From Gorsachius magnificus (taxonomy: Eukaryota > Chordata > Aves > Pelecaniformes > Ardeidae): DNA of 64,000 bases. The position numbers and the translations under genes are program-made. The DNA lies in assembly GCA_034008185.1 (NCBI GenBank), contig CM067086.1:38524507-38588506 (forward strand), given 5' to 3'. Below, one piece after another: positions 13,901 to 25,359 of the stretch. How positions within the stretch are numbered: position 1 is the stretch's first letter; each line of letters opens with the position of its first letter. The notes under the pieces were generated by a model. The model made no database searches, was not told the origin of the DNA, and saw only the letters and a list, made by a program, of their open reading frames with translations.

Positions 13901-15929
13901 AAGGGAACATTCCAGTCACAAATTATGACCAAAGCACTGGTCGGCTTCCACGCCTGTAGAACTGAACAGGTCTGGTGGTCTGAGTATTCATTCTAAGTTT
14001 CTGGTTTCATATAATCATACAAAATTACTTTTTGAGTAAATAAATAAAAACTAATCAGAGAGAAAGAAAAAATATATTTGTGGTAAAGTCCAGATTCCAT
14101 TATTCTTAATTATAGTAAGTGGTACTGTGCTATGAACGTTGTTTCAATGGCTTTTACTGAAAGGATCAGAATCAAACTATTATTTTTACTTCTTGCTCAC
14201 TTCACATTTGTTCTCCTCCTTTGGGAAAATACAAATAATTTTGTGTTTTTATGCCAAGAGGCTTTAGAGAATGATACAGAGAAGAAAGAGACAGAGGAAA
14301 AAAATATGTCTAGATCTTGTAAGCAAACCGTGGTGACAGTTAGGATACCTGGACAATAAATTTGTTTTCTGGTACTTAGTTCTCCTTGCACAATAGAGGT
14401 AAATATTGAAACACAAATAAACATTGTGACTCTTAGGCATGCTAAACACTGGGCTATTTTGGTTTTATGCCAGCTTTGCTTTTTTTCCAGGTTGGGGGAA
14501 TCCCCAGCTGTTCATTTGAATCACCGGAGATAAGCAAGTGTAGGAGTAGACACTGGCTGTCCCAAGTCTCGCATACATCTCTCTAAATGATTTCCCAAGT
14601 GAGGGGTTTATCAGGTTGTAAATATTTGTATTTAGGAAATGTTATTACTATCATTATTATTTCTTATGTGGTGATAAAAACGTGAGTAATGAGTTCATTA
14701 TAGAGTTCTAGCAAAGCTCCTGCCCTGAAGAGTTCTGAGTTTAAGTTGGAACTTACTCTAAATGTCATTGAATACAGCAAAGTGAAATTTCACAGTAGAG
14801 GTAGCCAAAGAAATGGTTTCATTTTCAGTCTAGATCTATATTTCTATTAAAAAATTACATACCCCCAACATAACTTAAATTTACTACCAGAGGTGAAGTA
14901 GATACAAAAATGAAATAGATCTCCATAAAAGTGCATTCCTTTTTCATTTTCAGAATTCTTATATTTAAGTAGTTTGTAAAAGCTAACAAGCTGATGCTCT
15001 ATCAATCTGCATACATGACTGCAGGTATACCTAGATTCCCCTAAAGTGAACTATATAAACTGACAGTCGTTTATCTGAATTTGAATAATTTTGTCTCCTT
15101 TATTTTATAGATTATTCTGTTTTCTTTTCATTGTATTTTTCTTGTAGTATGAAAACTAAAACAGTTATTCCAGTGAAAGTTTGTGCTTTGGAAATAGTTT
15201 GAACACACCTTACAAGGAATTAAAAAATTCGTAGGTGACCTTCAGACTTATAAAGATTCTAGGAACAGATTGCTCCTGAGTTGTTCTTTATGGCACATAG
15301 GTAGGATATTTTTTTTCTTTAAATTAAAGATTATTATTAACTGAAATAAATAAAGGATTAATACCATTGGAACCCAAATCTAGTCTTCTAGTATATCTCT
15401 CTTAATTAATATCTCTGTATTCAGAATGTGAATCCATTTGGCTGTGCAATACTGGTGTGAAATTCTTTAGCAAAGCATTTTAACACAAAATTGTGGCATT
15501 GAATTGATGTGCAGATTAGATAAGAAAGTAGAAAGATGCCTTCTGGGGAGAAAGGTGACTTATTTTACTTTAGAGCTATATATTGGTGTCTCTCAGAGTT
15601 TCATGGGTAGATCACTGTCTGTGTCTGTATCTGACAACTGAATAGCAAATCCTACCAGCATGTATAACATTTAGCATATATCTGCAGGGGATAGGAGGTG
15701 TGACTGCACTAAGAAAGTTTTGTTTGACTTCTCTGCTTTCTGAACGCATAAAATGTCAGAGCTGTGTTAATTGTGCATGCAATAGAGATTTTTAAGTGCA
15801 GACAATTTTTCAGACATAACATTAAAAATTAATCAATTACACTCTATCCCCTTAAGACTACTCTACAATTCATTCACCAACAGTCGTGAGACTGAATCCT
15901 AGTACTAGAAGTCAAGTTGGGATTTTAAC
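7954..15929. other. AT-rich non-coding stretch
   Basis: No supported gene. Seen here are an imperfect CCTTTTCATTT repeat just after the CR1 tail (about 7,997-8,027), a 17-bp tandem duplication at 8.61 kb, an A11 run near 10,190, C-runs near 11,210 and 12,545, and T-tract plus TTGTAG acceptor-like motifs near 12,970 with no open exon downstream. The 112-codon minus frame at 11,057-11,395 coexists with an open plus frame and is treated as chance. The piece at 10,590-10,700 is unusually structured in composition and is discussed under findings. Confidence 0.55.
8610..8642. repeat. Two-copy 17-bp tandem duplication
   Basis: The 16-base string 'agttatacttttatta' occurs at 8,610-8,625 and again at 8,627-8,642, giving a 17-bp period. 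It looks like a simple replication-slippage duplication. Confidence 0.85.
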
Positions 15930-18900
15930 TCAGTGAGTTGTTATGGCATGTTTCCAGGTCATGATCATGGGACAGCTGTTTTCTTCCATAACAGGGTGAA
16001 TTATAGCAGACGGTGAAGCCAACAAACCTCTTAGCATTTGAGTAGGGTGCTCTCTGCCAACCAGGGAGCAGACGTTGACAGGCATTGGCTTTGGAAGGGC
16101 TGGCATTTGTTCCACTGCTTGCATTTGCCAAGATTCATTATATAGAATGGTCCTGTGGTGCCTCCTTTAGGGACACAAGATTACAGTAAGAGATAGGTAA
16201 CGGCAGAGAGAATACTGTTGTTCTCCTTGGAAAACCATTTTGGAAAAATCCCATTTTAAGATGATATTTTGTATGTGTGTGGCTTGAAATACAGCTCCTG
16301 AATCTAAGTCAACCCTGAAATGCTCCGGGTTAAATATCGGATTATCAGGAAAGAATACCAGAGTCTGTCCTGAAATACCTATAAGATGGAGAAGCCATAT
16401 ACGTAAGCTTCTGCATTGCTGTGAAAAATCATGATCGAACTTTGCAGCCTTTTGGGTAATTTGGTACACTGCACTCCAATGAACAAACCGGTAAGATGTC
16501 CATGGCCTTTCAAATTAAAGAAAATCTCAAAGTGAAGGTCAGGACAAGACTTTCTGAGATGCCTTTCATTCAGTTGTTATGGTAAAGACGTCCTAAATCT
16601 TTCATAGATTTCTGAGAAAGCAAGCAGTGTTATCATTGACTGTGGGTTCATTCAAGTCCTTTAGGCTAGAATCAAAATTAAGTGTCTCTATCTAGTATGA
16701 AAAGTACAAACTTAATCTATATTCTGCAATGATAGAAGGCAATCTGAATAATATTACTTTTATTCTCGTTTGATAAACATGAAATGAATGCTGTCTACAT
16801 TGCAACATCAAGTCAAGTCATAACCTTTTACCAATCCAGTGAAGTGCCAAAGTAGTACACAAATGCCTAAAAAGGATCATCTCTAACACTGTTTATTGTG
16901 TTTAATAATTGTTCCCTAACCACGAAAGACTGATGTTTTTTCATTGCTTCTTATTTAGGCTTACTCCTTCTGGGAGGTTGCAAGCCCATTGTTTTCTAAC
17001 CAGGGATAGTTGGAAACCTCTGTACTTAATGACAGTTTGTTATCTGGCATTGCTTCTCTTCCAACGTCTTGTGTAACAATACTTTTCCCAGCATGAATTC
17101 CAAACCAACTGCTAGCGATACCTTTAATTTACCTCTTTCAGGCATCCTGGTTAAGCTGAGGCATTATTATGTAACAACCTAGATTGTTCCCCTTGTAGAA
17201 ACATATACCCATTTTAAATGTTAAAATACAGTATGGTTTTGAATAAAATATGAACTCAACTGGATTTGTTGACCATATATACAGACACATAGCAATGCAT
17301 AGTAATAGCATGTAGAAATGTTTTCCATAAGAGGATCAAACTAGATCTCTTAATCTGATCAGTCTGTGAAAGAAGAGGTAGGCTTACTAAGTAGGTAAAC
17401 CCATAGTTCATCTTAATTTTTCACATTAAGAGAATATGCCATCCAAGACTGAGAAGTCAGGATAATACATCTAACCCCTGATTGGCAAAATTTGGATTGA
17501 TTGGAAATTTGATCTTCACTTGCATAACAAAAAAATAAATTAAAGATGAAACAAATCAAAGGAAATCTATAAAATACAATATTGGTGATCTCACAATGGC
17601 ATGAAAGTTGCTGTCAAAATGAGGTTGCAATTGAACTTTTTGTTTTCTTTCTAAAACAGGTACCAGTTTCTTCCAGATTGCTTCTCTGGGACAGCCATGA
17701 TCAGTAAGGTCAAATAACATCTAAGTACAAGAATAATAGTATTTAAATCAATACTACATTTAGGATCAGCTGACAATACCGTTAAAAGCAAATTAATGAT
17801 GTAAAAGAACTATATCCAGAGTTACTGCTGCATCAATGAATACTGCATTTTAAGCATTTCTGTAGTGCAAATTCACACTCACCACTGTTGTCAAAGGAAT
17901 TAACACTGATTTGCATCATCTAAGAATCTGGTTTTTGGCTGTAGAAGTAGAATTATAGCATTGGAAATCTAGAATGCCAGAACGTTATTTCCAGTACCCA
18001 ACCAACAATCTCCTTTTTCCTAACAGTCACTGGAAATTACATTAACTAAAAAAAACTGACATAGAGTACTGGATTAATAAATAACTGATTAATGACTAAA
18101 CTATGCAGATTTACATTTTTTTGCTGATGGAATCACTACCAACTTACAAACCCTTCCACATCTATATCATACTTGGATGTAGGAAGTGTATGGCTGCTCT
18201 AAAGCAAGGCTTACGGTGTTATTGTGAACCTCACTTTATTTATTAAGCATTAAACCTTGACCATGCATATGGAAACATGTAAAACCAAACATGTTAAAAT
18301 ATTATACAGAGGAGCTAAAAATAACACCAAGAATGTTTCACTCCTACTAGGAATGTTCTGAATTTCACTCAGGAAGAATACCGAGGGAGGTTTGATTACT
18401 GCCATATCTGATGAGGTATAGGATCAGGATCAAAAATACAAAACCAGGATCTAGAATACAAAAAAAAGGCATTGGAAAGGGTGAGGAGAGGGAGAAAAAG
18501 ACATGGAAATGCTTCATATTTGCATAGAAAGAAAAAGAATTATCATATGTCAATGATAACCAAAGGAAAAAAAGGGATATAATACAGGTGTCCTAAAATA
18601 TGAAAAAAAAAACCAGAGAAAAGCTAGACAGATGCTCTGTCAAATCCTACTTTACAAGTGCCTTCCTAGGAGTAACTGATTCAATGAGCTGGTCAACTAC
18701 AAATCACATTAATTTTATGGCAAATAATGTTTTTTATTGCCTATGTTTCAGATTAATTAACATTAGAAAGATAGAGAAAATGCTCTGAATTATTCCGGTG
18801 TCATACATGATGGTTTCAAACTTTTCTCACACTGAAGGTGATGTGAAGCCTTTAATACAGTAAGGCTGAAATAGGATTGTTTGTTTCTTGAGAATATTCT

Positions 18901-21090
18901 CAGGGAAAAGCAACCATTTCCTGCGACAAATTCCTGGTAACAATTAGGCTGATAAGGAGCTATTGAAATGAATTACAGATCAAGTTTCACTAATGTGTCA
19001 GGAAGGAAAAGACACACCTTCAGCATGGCATTAAAATGGCTAGTAGCTATCCAGATGGGTCTACATAGTGCTAACAGACGTAGAAAGGAAAAGCACAAAG
19101 CCATGTGTGGCTTCAGCCAGATTATGGCGAGCACTCGACCTAACTAGTTTAAAGCTAGGTTAGCATCTCTCTAGCAGACTGATGGCAATGACACATGCTG
19201 TCCATTTTGTATCTTTACAAAGTTCCAGTTCACATGTTCAACATAACTGAGAACCAGTCTATTCTCTATAGATTGTGTGCAGTTAGGTGTAGCCCCCTGC
19301 CCCTCCCCCCCCTTAATTACCTATTTTATCCATCTTAGATAAAATGCAGGACTCTTGACTCTTAGGAAAATAAATTTATTATTTTATCTATCCTGAATAA
19401 AATACTCTACAAATAAATAACATCACGTTTTAATAAAAATATTTTTCACTTCTTGGCTTAGGAAATTAATTTGAAAATATAGGAAACAAGAACATGGAAA
19501 GATCAGTCTAAATAGCCACTAAAAGGACTTTAGTAATGGAGAATAAATAGAAGAAAGCTGTGTACCAACCAATTGAACAAACTCAGAAAAAGATGACAGA
19601 TAAAGTGAGAGAATGAGAAATATTTCATGTTCACTATGTAGTAAATAAGCCAAATTCAGAGAAGGAAACAAGTACAATTCATTGATTTAAAACATTCATT
19701 TAGAAAATGTTGAACTTGAAAAATATTTTGACCAGAGATTTCAACAACATTTTTAAAAACTCATTTAAAAAAATAAGCAGGACCTTAAAATATGCCTATG
19801 AAGACAATAAAAATTATTTTTTTCTAATAAAAAATTGAGATATGCTTGGAATACCTGGGAATAGCTTGAGTTTCTTGACTTCCAGGTTTCTCTGTTAACC
19901 ATGAGGCAATTCTCAGTGTGTCAGTCAATAGTTACTAACAGCATAACTGAAATAAAAGCTTCACACCTAATTCAGGCTTTTATATATACAAAATGGAATC
20001 AGACAAATGTCGCCTTTGTATATGTTACTCACCTGTGGAAAAAATATGCAAAAATATTTAGGAAACATTAAAAAGCACAAGAAATTTTGGGGTTTAGAGT
20101 TGTGGGAATTTAGGTGAATAAGAGGGTAAAAAGAATTAACCAGATGGCAAAAAATTCTAGGAGTTAACAACCTGGGTAAAATCAAGCTAATATAATCCTG
20201 GTAAGTGGTTATCACAATAACAACCAAAAATAAAAGCAAGCACTGCTAAATTTACATTAGAAATATTTGTGAGGCAACTTTTTCAGTTGTCTGTCTTAGT
20301 AAGCACGGTGATAACAGACAACAGCTGCTGCAAATTTATATGTTGAAGTCATGCAGAAATGTTGACAAGTCACAAAAAAGACCGGCATAGAATCTGGTCA
20401 GATTACAAATGAGATTTACGTGGGACATTTCACTCTGTCTAAGTAATAAATAATAATTAGTCTTTATTATTAATTTATATTTCAAATAATCTTTGTCATT
20501 TTTATCAAGTCCACTAGATGTGATGCACAAGTCATGCATATCTTTTTTATTTTGGGATAAAATTATCTGCCTTTTCTGTCTTCATCTTTTTTTTTTTTTT
20601 CCCAATGGGGTAAACTGACTATGTGAAAATACTCTGTATAGTTTCTGGATCACATTTATCATTAGAGTTCAGTTAAACTAAAAGATAACAATACTTTGTT
20701 TTAGGAAAATTTTAAATGATAACCAGGGAAAAAAAGAGTTTACGTGGTGTATTAAATATTTACTAGTATTTTTTTATCAAGTGGAGATAGCCATCATCTT
20801 GCATCCAGTTCAGAAATGATCTTATGAGAGAGTGTATATTAATTGGCCTATATTTATAGACATAGGATTCTCAGAACTATAAAACCTGCTATCAGTTATG
20901 TTTTAGGAATGAGCACAACCTACACACAAACTTTTTTTGTGTTTCATATAGAAATCTTTCATGTTTTTTCAGCTTTCAGAAATAACTTGCAGATGTTAAT
21001 AAAAGGCAGATCTTACCAAAGGTTCTGCAGCATTTCACAGTGTTCACCTGTAACATTTTTGTAGAAAACTAAAAAATATGTCTATTTCAG
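15930..21090. other. AT-rich stretch with two weak minus-strand exon-like islands
   Basis: No confirmed gene. Near 15.9-16.5 kb the sequence is somewhat GC-richer and two minus-strand open stretches (15,930-16,117 and 16,379-16,506) read in a coding-like way; see findings. From 16.5 to 21.1 kb nothing but AT-rich sequence, a C-rich patch at about 19,292-19,312 and a T14 run at 20,587-20,600 was seen. There is no CpG island that would mark a vertebrate promoter. Confidence 0.5.
20587..20600 (+). repeat. T14 homopolymer
   Basis: A run of 14 T followed by CCCAATGGGG. No element body is recognisable on the minus strand, so it is read as simple sequence and not as the poly(A) tail of a retroposon. 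Confidence 0.8.
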
Positions 21091-21252
21091 GCAATACCTT
21101 ATGATAAATTGTTGAATGTAAGTATCACAAAAAAACTTCAGGAAGAGCTTTTAATTCTTGGAAATGAAATAGATCTTGAAAATGCTCCTCTGATTTTGAT
21201 GAATGTTATTTTCATGAAAGAGATACGGGTTCAGCAGAACACTAAGCCTCAT
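21091..21252 (+). CDS. Candidate internal exon, unrecognised protein (weak)
   Basis: A 162-nt stretch, exactly 54 codons in phase 0 to 0, lies directly after a CTATTTCAG acceptor and before a weak ATGTAAAA donor. Hand-counted G content by codon position is 13, 3 and 13 of 54. The near absence of G at position 2 is typical of real coding sequence. The peptide is rich in Leu, Glu, Lys and Asn, with a probable amphipathic helix around KKLQEELLILGNEIDLENAP. No family is recognised. A strong internal GTAAGT at 21,117 could shorten the exon to about 26 nt, which argues against this reading. A chance open frame remains the main alternative. Confidence 0.28.
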
Positions 21253-24200
21253 GTAAAATACAAACTTACACATCTTTGGTTTTTTGTTTGTTGGGGTTTT
21301 TTTCTGAATTCAAACTAAATTGTATTAATAAAAATACTCACTAAAAATTTTTAATCCTTTCTTTGTAAACAGACTATTACAACTATGATACAGACTGTCA
21401 CCTATGATATTGTTTAATTCAATATATTTGCATGTGTGAAATATTACAAATTGTTTTGTTATGGTAATGAGTTTCTTTAAGAAGGAAGTTAACTTTTTTT
21501 TACTTGATTTGACTTCTAAAAGAGTTGTTTAAAATTATTGTGCTGCTTTAAATAAATCTTATTCTAAAAAAATTTATCACATATCATACATTCTGCAGAA
21601 AATATATAATGATAATTTAGTTTGTAACAGCAATAAATAACCTAACATTGTACATTCAGAAAATAAATTAAATCCATCATAAAGACATATTTAAAATTGC
21701 ATCTTCCAATAAGCTAATTTTCTATGACTAGACAAAAATCTTACAAATTAACGTATCAAAACTATTTTTATTATAAGTTGAAATATTGCAGTTTGAAAAT
21801 AAATTCGTGCTTGCCATGTTTAAGCTTTACTTTGGCATCCTTAGTATGCTCATTTCACTGTTTCTATACTGCATGAAAATATTCAAGTGATTATTTATTC
21901 TAGAAGAGGGATGCTTCAGGAATAACCCCTCCTCCTAACATGTTACCTTGATTACTGCCATAAATATTAATTATGTTCCTGGGATATAATACAGTGCAAA
22001 CATAGAGAAATTCAGCTACATTCATACAGTGCTACTGCCCACTTATTCATACTCCATGTGACAAGAGATGTAACCTGCAATAACAAATCCACTGATTCCC
22101 CTGACTGTATCTCATTTCTCATAAGTTCCTGAACTAAATAGCCAAAACCAGCACATACTGATATCAAAATGTTAATTTCTGATAACTTGCACTAATGTTA
22201 GTAATCTGCATTGCATACGTTAGAATATACTATAAGATGTGCAGATTTGGCATAATACATATTTATTATTTTTTTCTTTCTCTAATTAGACATCTTGGCA
22301 ACACTTGTTTTTAACTATATTTATTTTTTTCTATAGTTTCTGCATTTATATTTAATATGAAAGCCAACTGTACAGATGGTATTTTCATAAAAGCCCATTG
22401 AGAAAGGCTGGGAGAATAATTACAAATAAGTTCCTATGAGAAATAGCAAAATGTAAGGTTACATCTGGAACTATGAATTTCTTTCACTACAGCAACATGT
22501 CTTACAAACAAATGAGTAGTATAGTACTTCCCAGGGACAATTAAAATGTAACAGCTCACTGTGGGCTAAATCTACAAAAGGGATTTAGCCTAAAACCTCA
22601 GTCCTTGAGTAGACACCCCCTATCCATGGTTAGGAAAGCTTCATCAGATGCCTGACTCTCTGCCAGTAGATACATGCAAGAGCCCTAAATCTTTTTCAAG
22701 TACAACTCTCAGTAGGATTTTCATTCTACTGTTTTCCACCCCCTTTACATCCATGTCCATATTTACACTACAGCTATGAAATCAGGTCTTTCCAAAAAGT
22801 TTTCTGGGGACTGTGTTGTTCTGTAGCCACAAAGGCCACAGATTAGATGATCCCATACTTAGGAACTGGGAGACATCACCAGAATAAAATAGGGGGAAAG
22901 ACCATTTCTAGTTGGTGTCTGTTTTCTGTACACATTTCGGTGGTTGTATGTACTAATAATCAGTCAGTCACAAGAGGGGAAACGTAGTCCACCTGACTGG
23001 CTATGACCAAAAACTTTGACTAGAAGTTAAGCCACTATTGTTTGGATAATATTACTCTGTTTTATTTCCTTATAGCTTTTCACTACAACAAGATCTCAGT
23101 AATCTACTTTCTAATTTAAATTGGCACCATTTTTACAAGCTGTGTTCAGGTTGGGGTTGAAATATGGCCCCTAGTGCAACTCATCCAAATGGAGAATAAC
23201 TTTCCTTCATTCTCAGGGAAATCTGTTGCTCAAATGAAGTAAACATAAGCTTTTTCCTTTGATCACGTGATTTTCATCTTATTGTAGTCCACAGATTCCG
23301 TAGTGGTTAGAGTTACCTTTAGAAAATAAATTTTCAGGAAGTAATTTTAAGTCCTAAAATATTCACATTCCTGTCAGTATTGTTTTCTATAGTATTAATT
23401 GGTAGTCCTAATCCCTATTTACAAAGTATAAATATTTAATCATTTCATACTAGAATAAGCTGGATATTGAACTACCAAGTTTTGACAGAGTTTTTAATTA
23501 GCTTGCAATAGAAATTTTCAGAAAAAATCATATCCCCTCTCTTCTTATGCAGTTAAAAAAAAATTTAAAATCTTAACCCAAATATATTAGATGGACAGGG
23601 CTTTGGAGGTCATTAAAAATTGCCTAATTCTACTGAAAATATTAAAAGATAAGTGAACTTCAGCTTTTAAAACTGAACTTTCTTTTTTCTTAGATATGTT
23701 ATTAGAGAGCATAAAATGTTTTGTAAAAAAATAAAAAATGAGTACAAAAAACATGTATTTTTTATTATTTTTTTCTTGTATATATATTAAGCAAAGCAGA
23801 TTTAAAATCATACATAGACCTTTTTCAGGAACCTTGGCCAGATTAAGGACCATGTTAAATATACACAAGGTTTGAATAAGGTATTACTTTTTGCTTGATT
23901 CACTTTTTTATCCATAGCTGAAAGTGTTAAGTCTGTTGATCAATTCTACACTCTTGATTTGCTTCCATTGATGGTACAACTGAAAAAGGTGTTGCACACT
24001 AGCTGTGTGAGTATCATTCATCTCTGTGTGAACTGTCAGAATGTTATGTATGTGAATATAAAGAAACAGACTTATAATCTGAAGTCATAGTACAATAACT
24101 TTCACATTTAACATAAAAGTTTTGAAACTAAGGAAAAAATATAATTCTGTATGACTATGAAGACCGTAATAAAAATGTATCATTTCTGGTACTAGAAAAA

Positions 24201-25152
24201 AAAAATCATAAAAGCCTAGATACTAAAATTAAAAGCAGAAAAGTGTGAAGCATTGCAATTTTTATATTGCTCTGCACTTCAGTACATCAACTCTATAAAC
24301 CTGCAGTGCATCAGCCTTACCACTGGAAACAAACCTACCTAGTGCAGAACGAGTCTATCTACAAAACCAATCCCAACAATATTAAATTAATTTATGCTAG
24401 TGTATGAAAAAACATTTCTTTATCAGTTTGTCTTCAGAGTTTATTATCTGCTGTAATAATATTCAGGTACAATGGCAAGAGCCTGTAGTCTCATCACCAC
24501 TAAATGTCTTTCTTCTGTGGCCTTACTTGAGGCTTATCAGAGGCTCTATTAGTCTATTGATTCTATTTTCAAATGGAAAAGAAATTAAATTTGTCACCCA
24601 GCAAGCAGACAAATATTTGGGTCAAGATTTTCAATGGTATTTAGACACCAAAATACATTTGAATAAGGAGCTTAGGCAACTAAATCTAAAACATGTCTTT
24701 GTCAAGCCCTTAACCCTCTTTACAACAAATTTTTCAGCAGTAAAACATTTATGTGCCTAAAGTTTCACAGCTCTGCAGCCACCTTGGAAGGACTGAGCAA
24801 TTACCAAAATCTAGTGAGAATATATGTAGTCTCTCAAAGGCCCAATCCTGTAGCTGACCTTGCAACCAACATGCATGAAGAACAGAGCTCTTTTCAAAAC
24901 ATAGCCAACAAATAAATTTTCTTGAAAGAAAGATGATGGTCTTTTTCCTCTAAAACATATGAATTAAGTAGCAGGTACTCTGTTGGTATCTGACCTGGCT
25001 TCAAGCTCCTTATCTGTAAGTAACCAATGAAATCTTTGTGAGAGCCTAAATTGCAAAGACGTCTCTGCATGAAGTTATTCTCTGTTTTACTGAAGCTGAG
25101 CCAGTTTTAAGAAAGAAGTCAAGATTCACAGGGAAGGAACATGTTTCTCTAG
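21253..25152. other. AT-rich non-coding stretch
   Basis: Very AT-rich around 21.3-21.8 kb and 23.3-23.9 kb, without a supported gene. The only possible element is an ancient-looking repeat near 24.6 kb, annotated separately. The 93-codon minus frame at 23,587-23,868 is Lys/Phe/Ile-rich low-complexity translation and is dismissed. Confidence 0.55.
24590..24765. repeat. Possible ancient interspersed repeat (family not named)
   Basis: This segment carries a set of related short blocks, 'atttagacacc', 'cttaggcaactaaat' and 'tgtgcctaaa', spaced over about 170 bp next to 'caagattttcaatgg'. Repeats built around TTAGGCACCTAAA-like blocks with 'gaaaatc' neighbours occur as old dispersed sequences in birds and turtles. 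The match is from memory and degraded, so family and boundaries are uncertain. Confidence 0.3.
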
Positions 25153-25359
25153 CCTGTGATTAAAATAACCAGATGCATGAGAGAAGGACGTCTGTCTTTT
25201 ACAAAGTTGATAATAAATTTAATAACAGAAGTTGTAGAAATTCAATATGCAGCCTTTGGAAATGGGTGTCTCTTCTCCGAGATAAGCACTATTATAAAGA
25301 AACAAAAATCTTTGGCTGCTTCTCTCTGGTCTTTAGATATTTTTTTTTCCTATGGAAAG
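25153..25359 (+). CDS. Candidate internal exon, unrecognised protein (weak)
   Basis: A 207-nt stretch (69 codons, phase 0 to 0) follows a good acceptor with a pyrimidine tract (TGTTTCTCTAG) and ends at AAAG before GTACCC. G by codon position is about 16, 11 and 11 of 69. The peptide is mixed, with hydrophobic helices and the string EVVEIQYAAFGNGCLFSEIS. A second plus frame is also open over the same DNA (25,173-25,478), which weakens the case because it shows the region is generally poor in stops. Its phase is compatible with the 21,091-21,252 candidate on the same strand, 3.9 kb upstream. No family is recognised. Confidence 0.28.

Noticed and set aside
16167..16469. 100-codon minus-strand frame as one continuous gene
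   Set aside because: Only the upstream part reads as coding-like, and a donor at 16,377-16,378 would end it; the remainder looks like intron.
20587..20600. T14 as poly(A) tail of a minus-strand retroposon
   Set aside because: No AATAAA lies upstream on the minus strand and no transcript-like body is seen.
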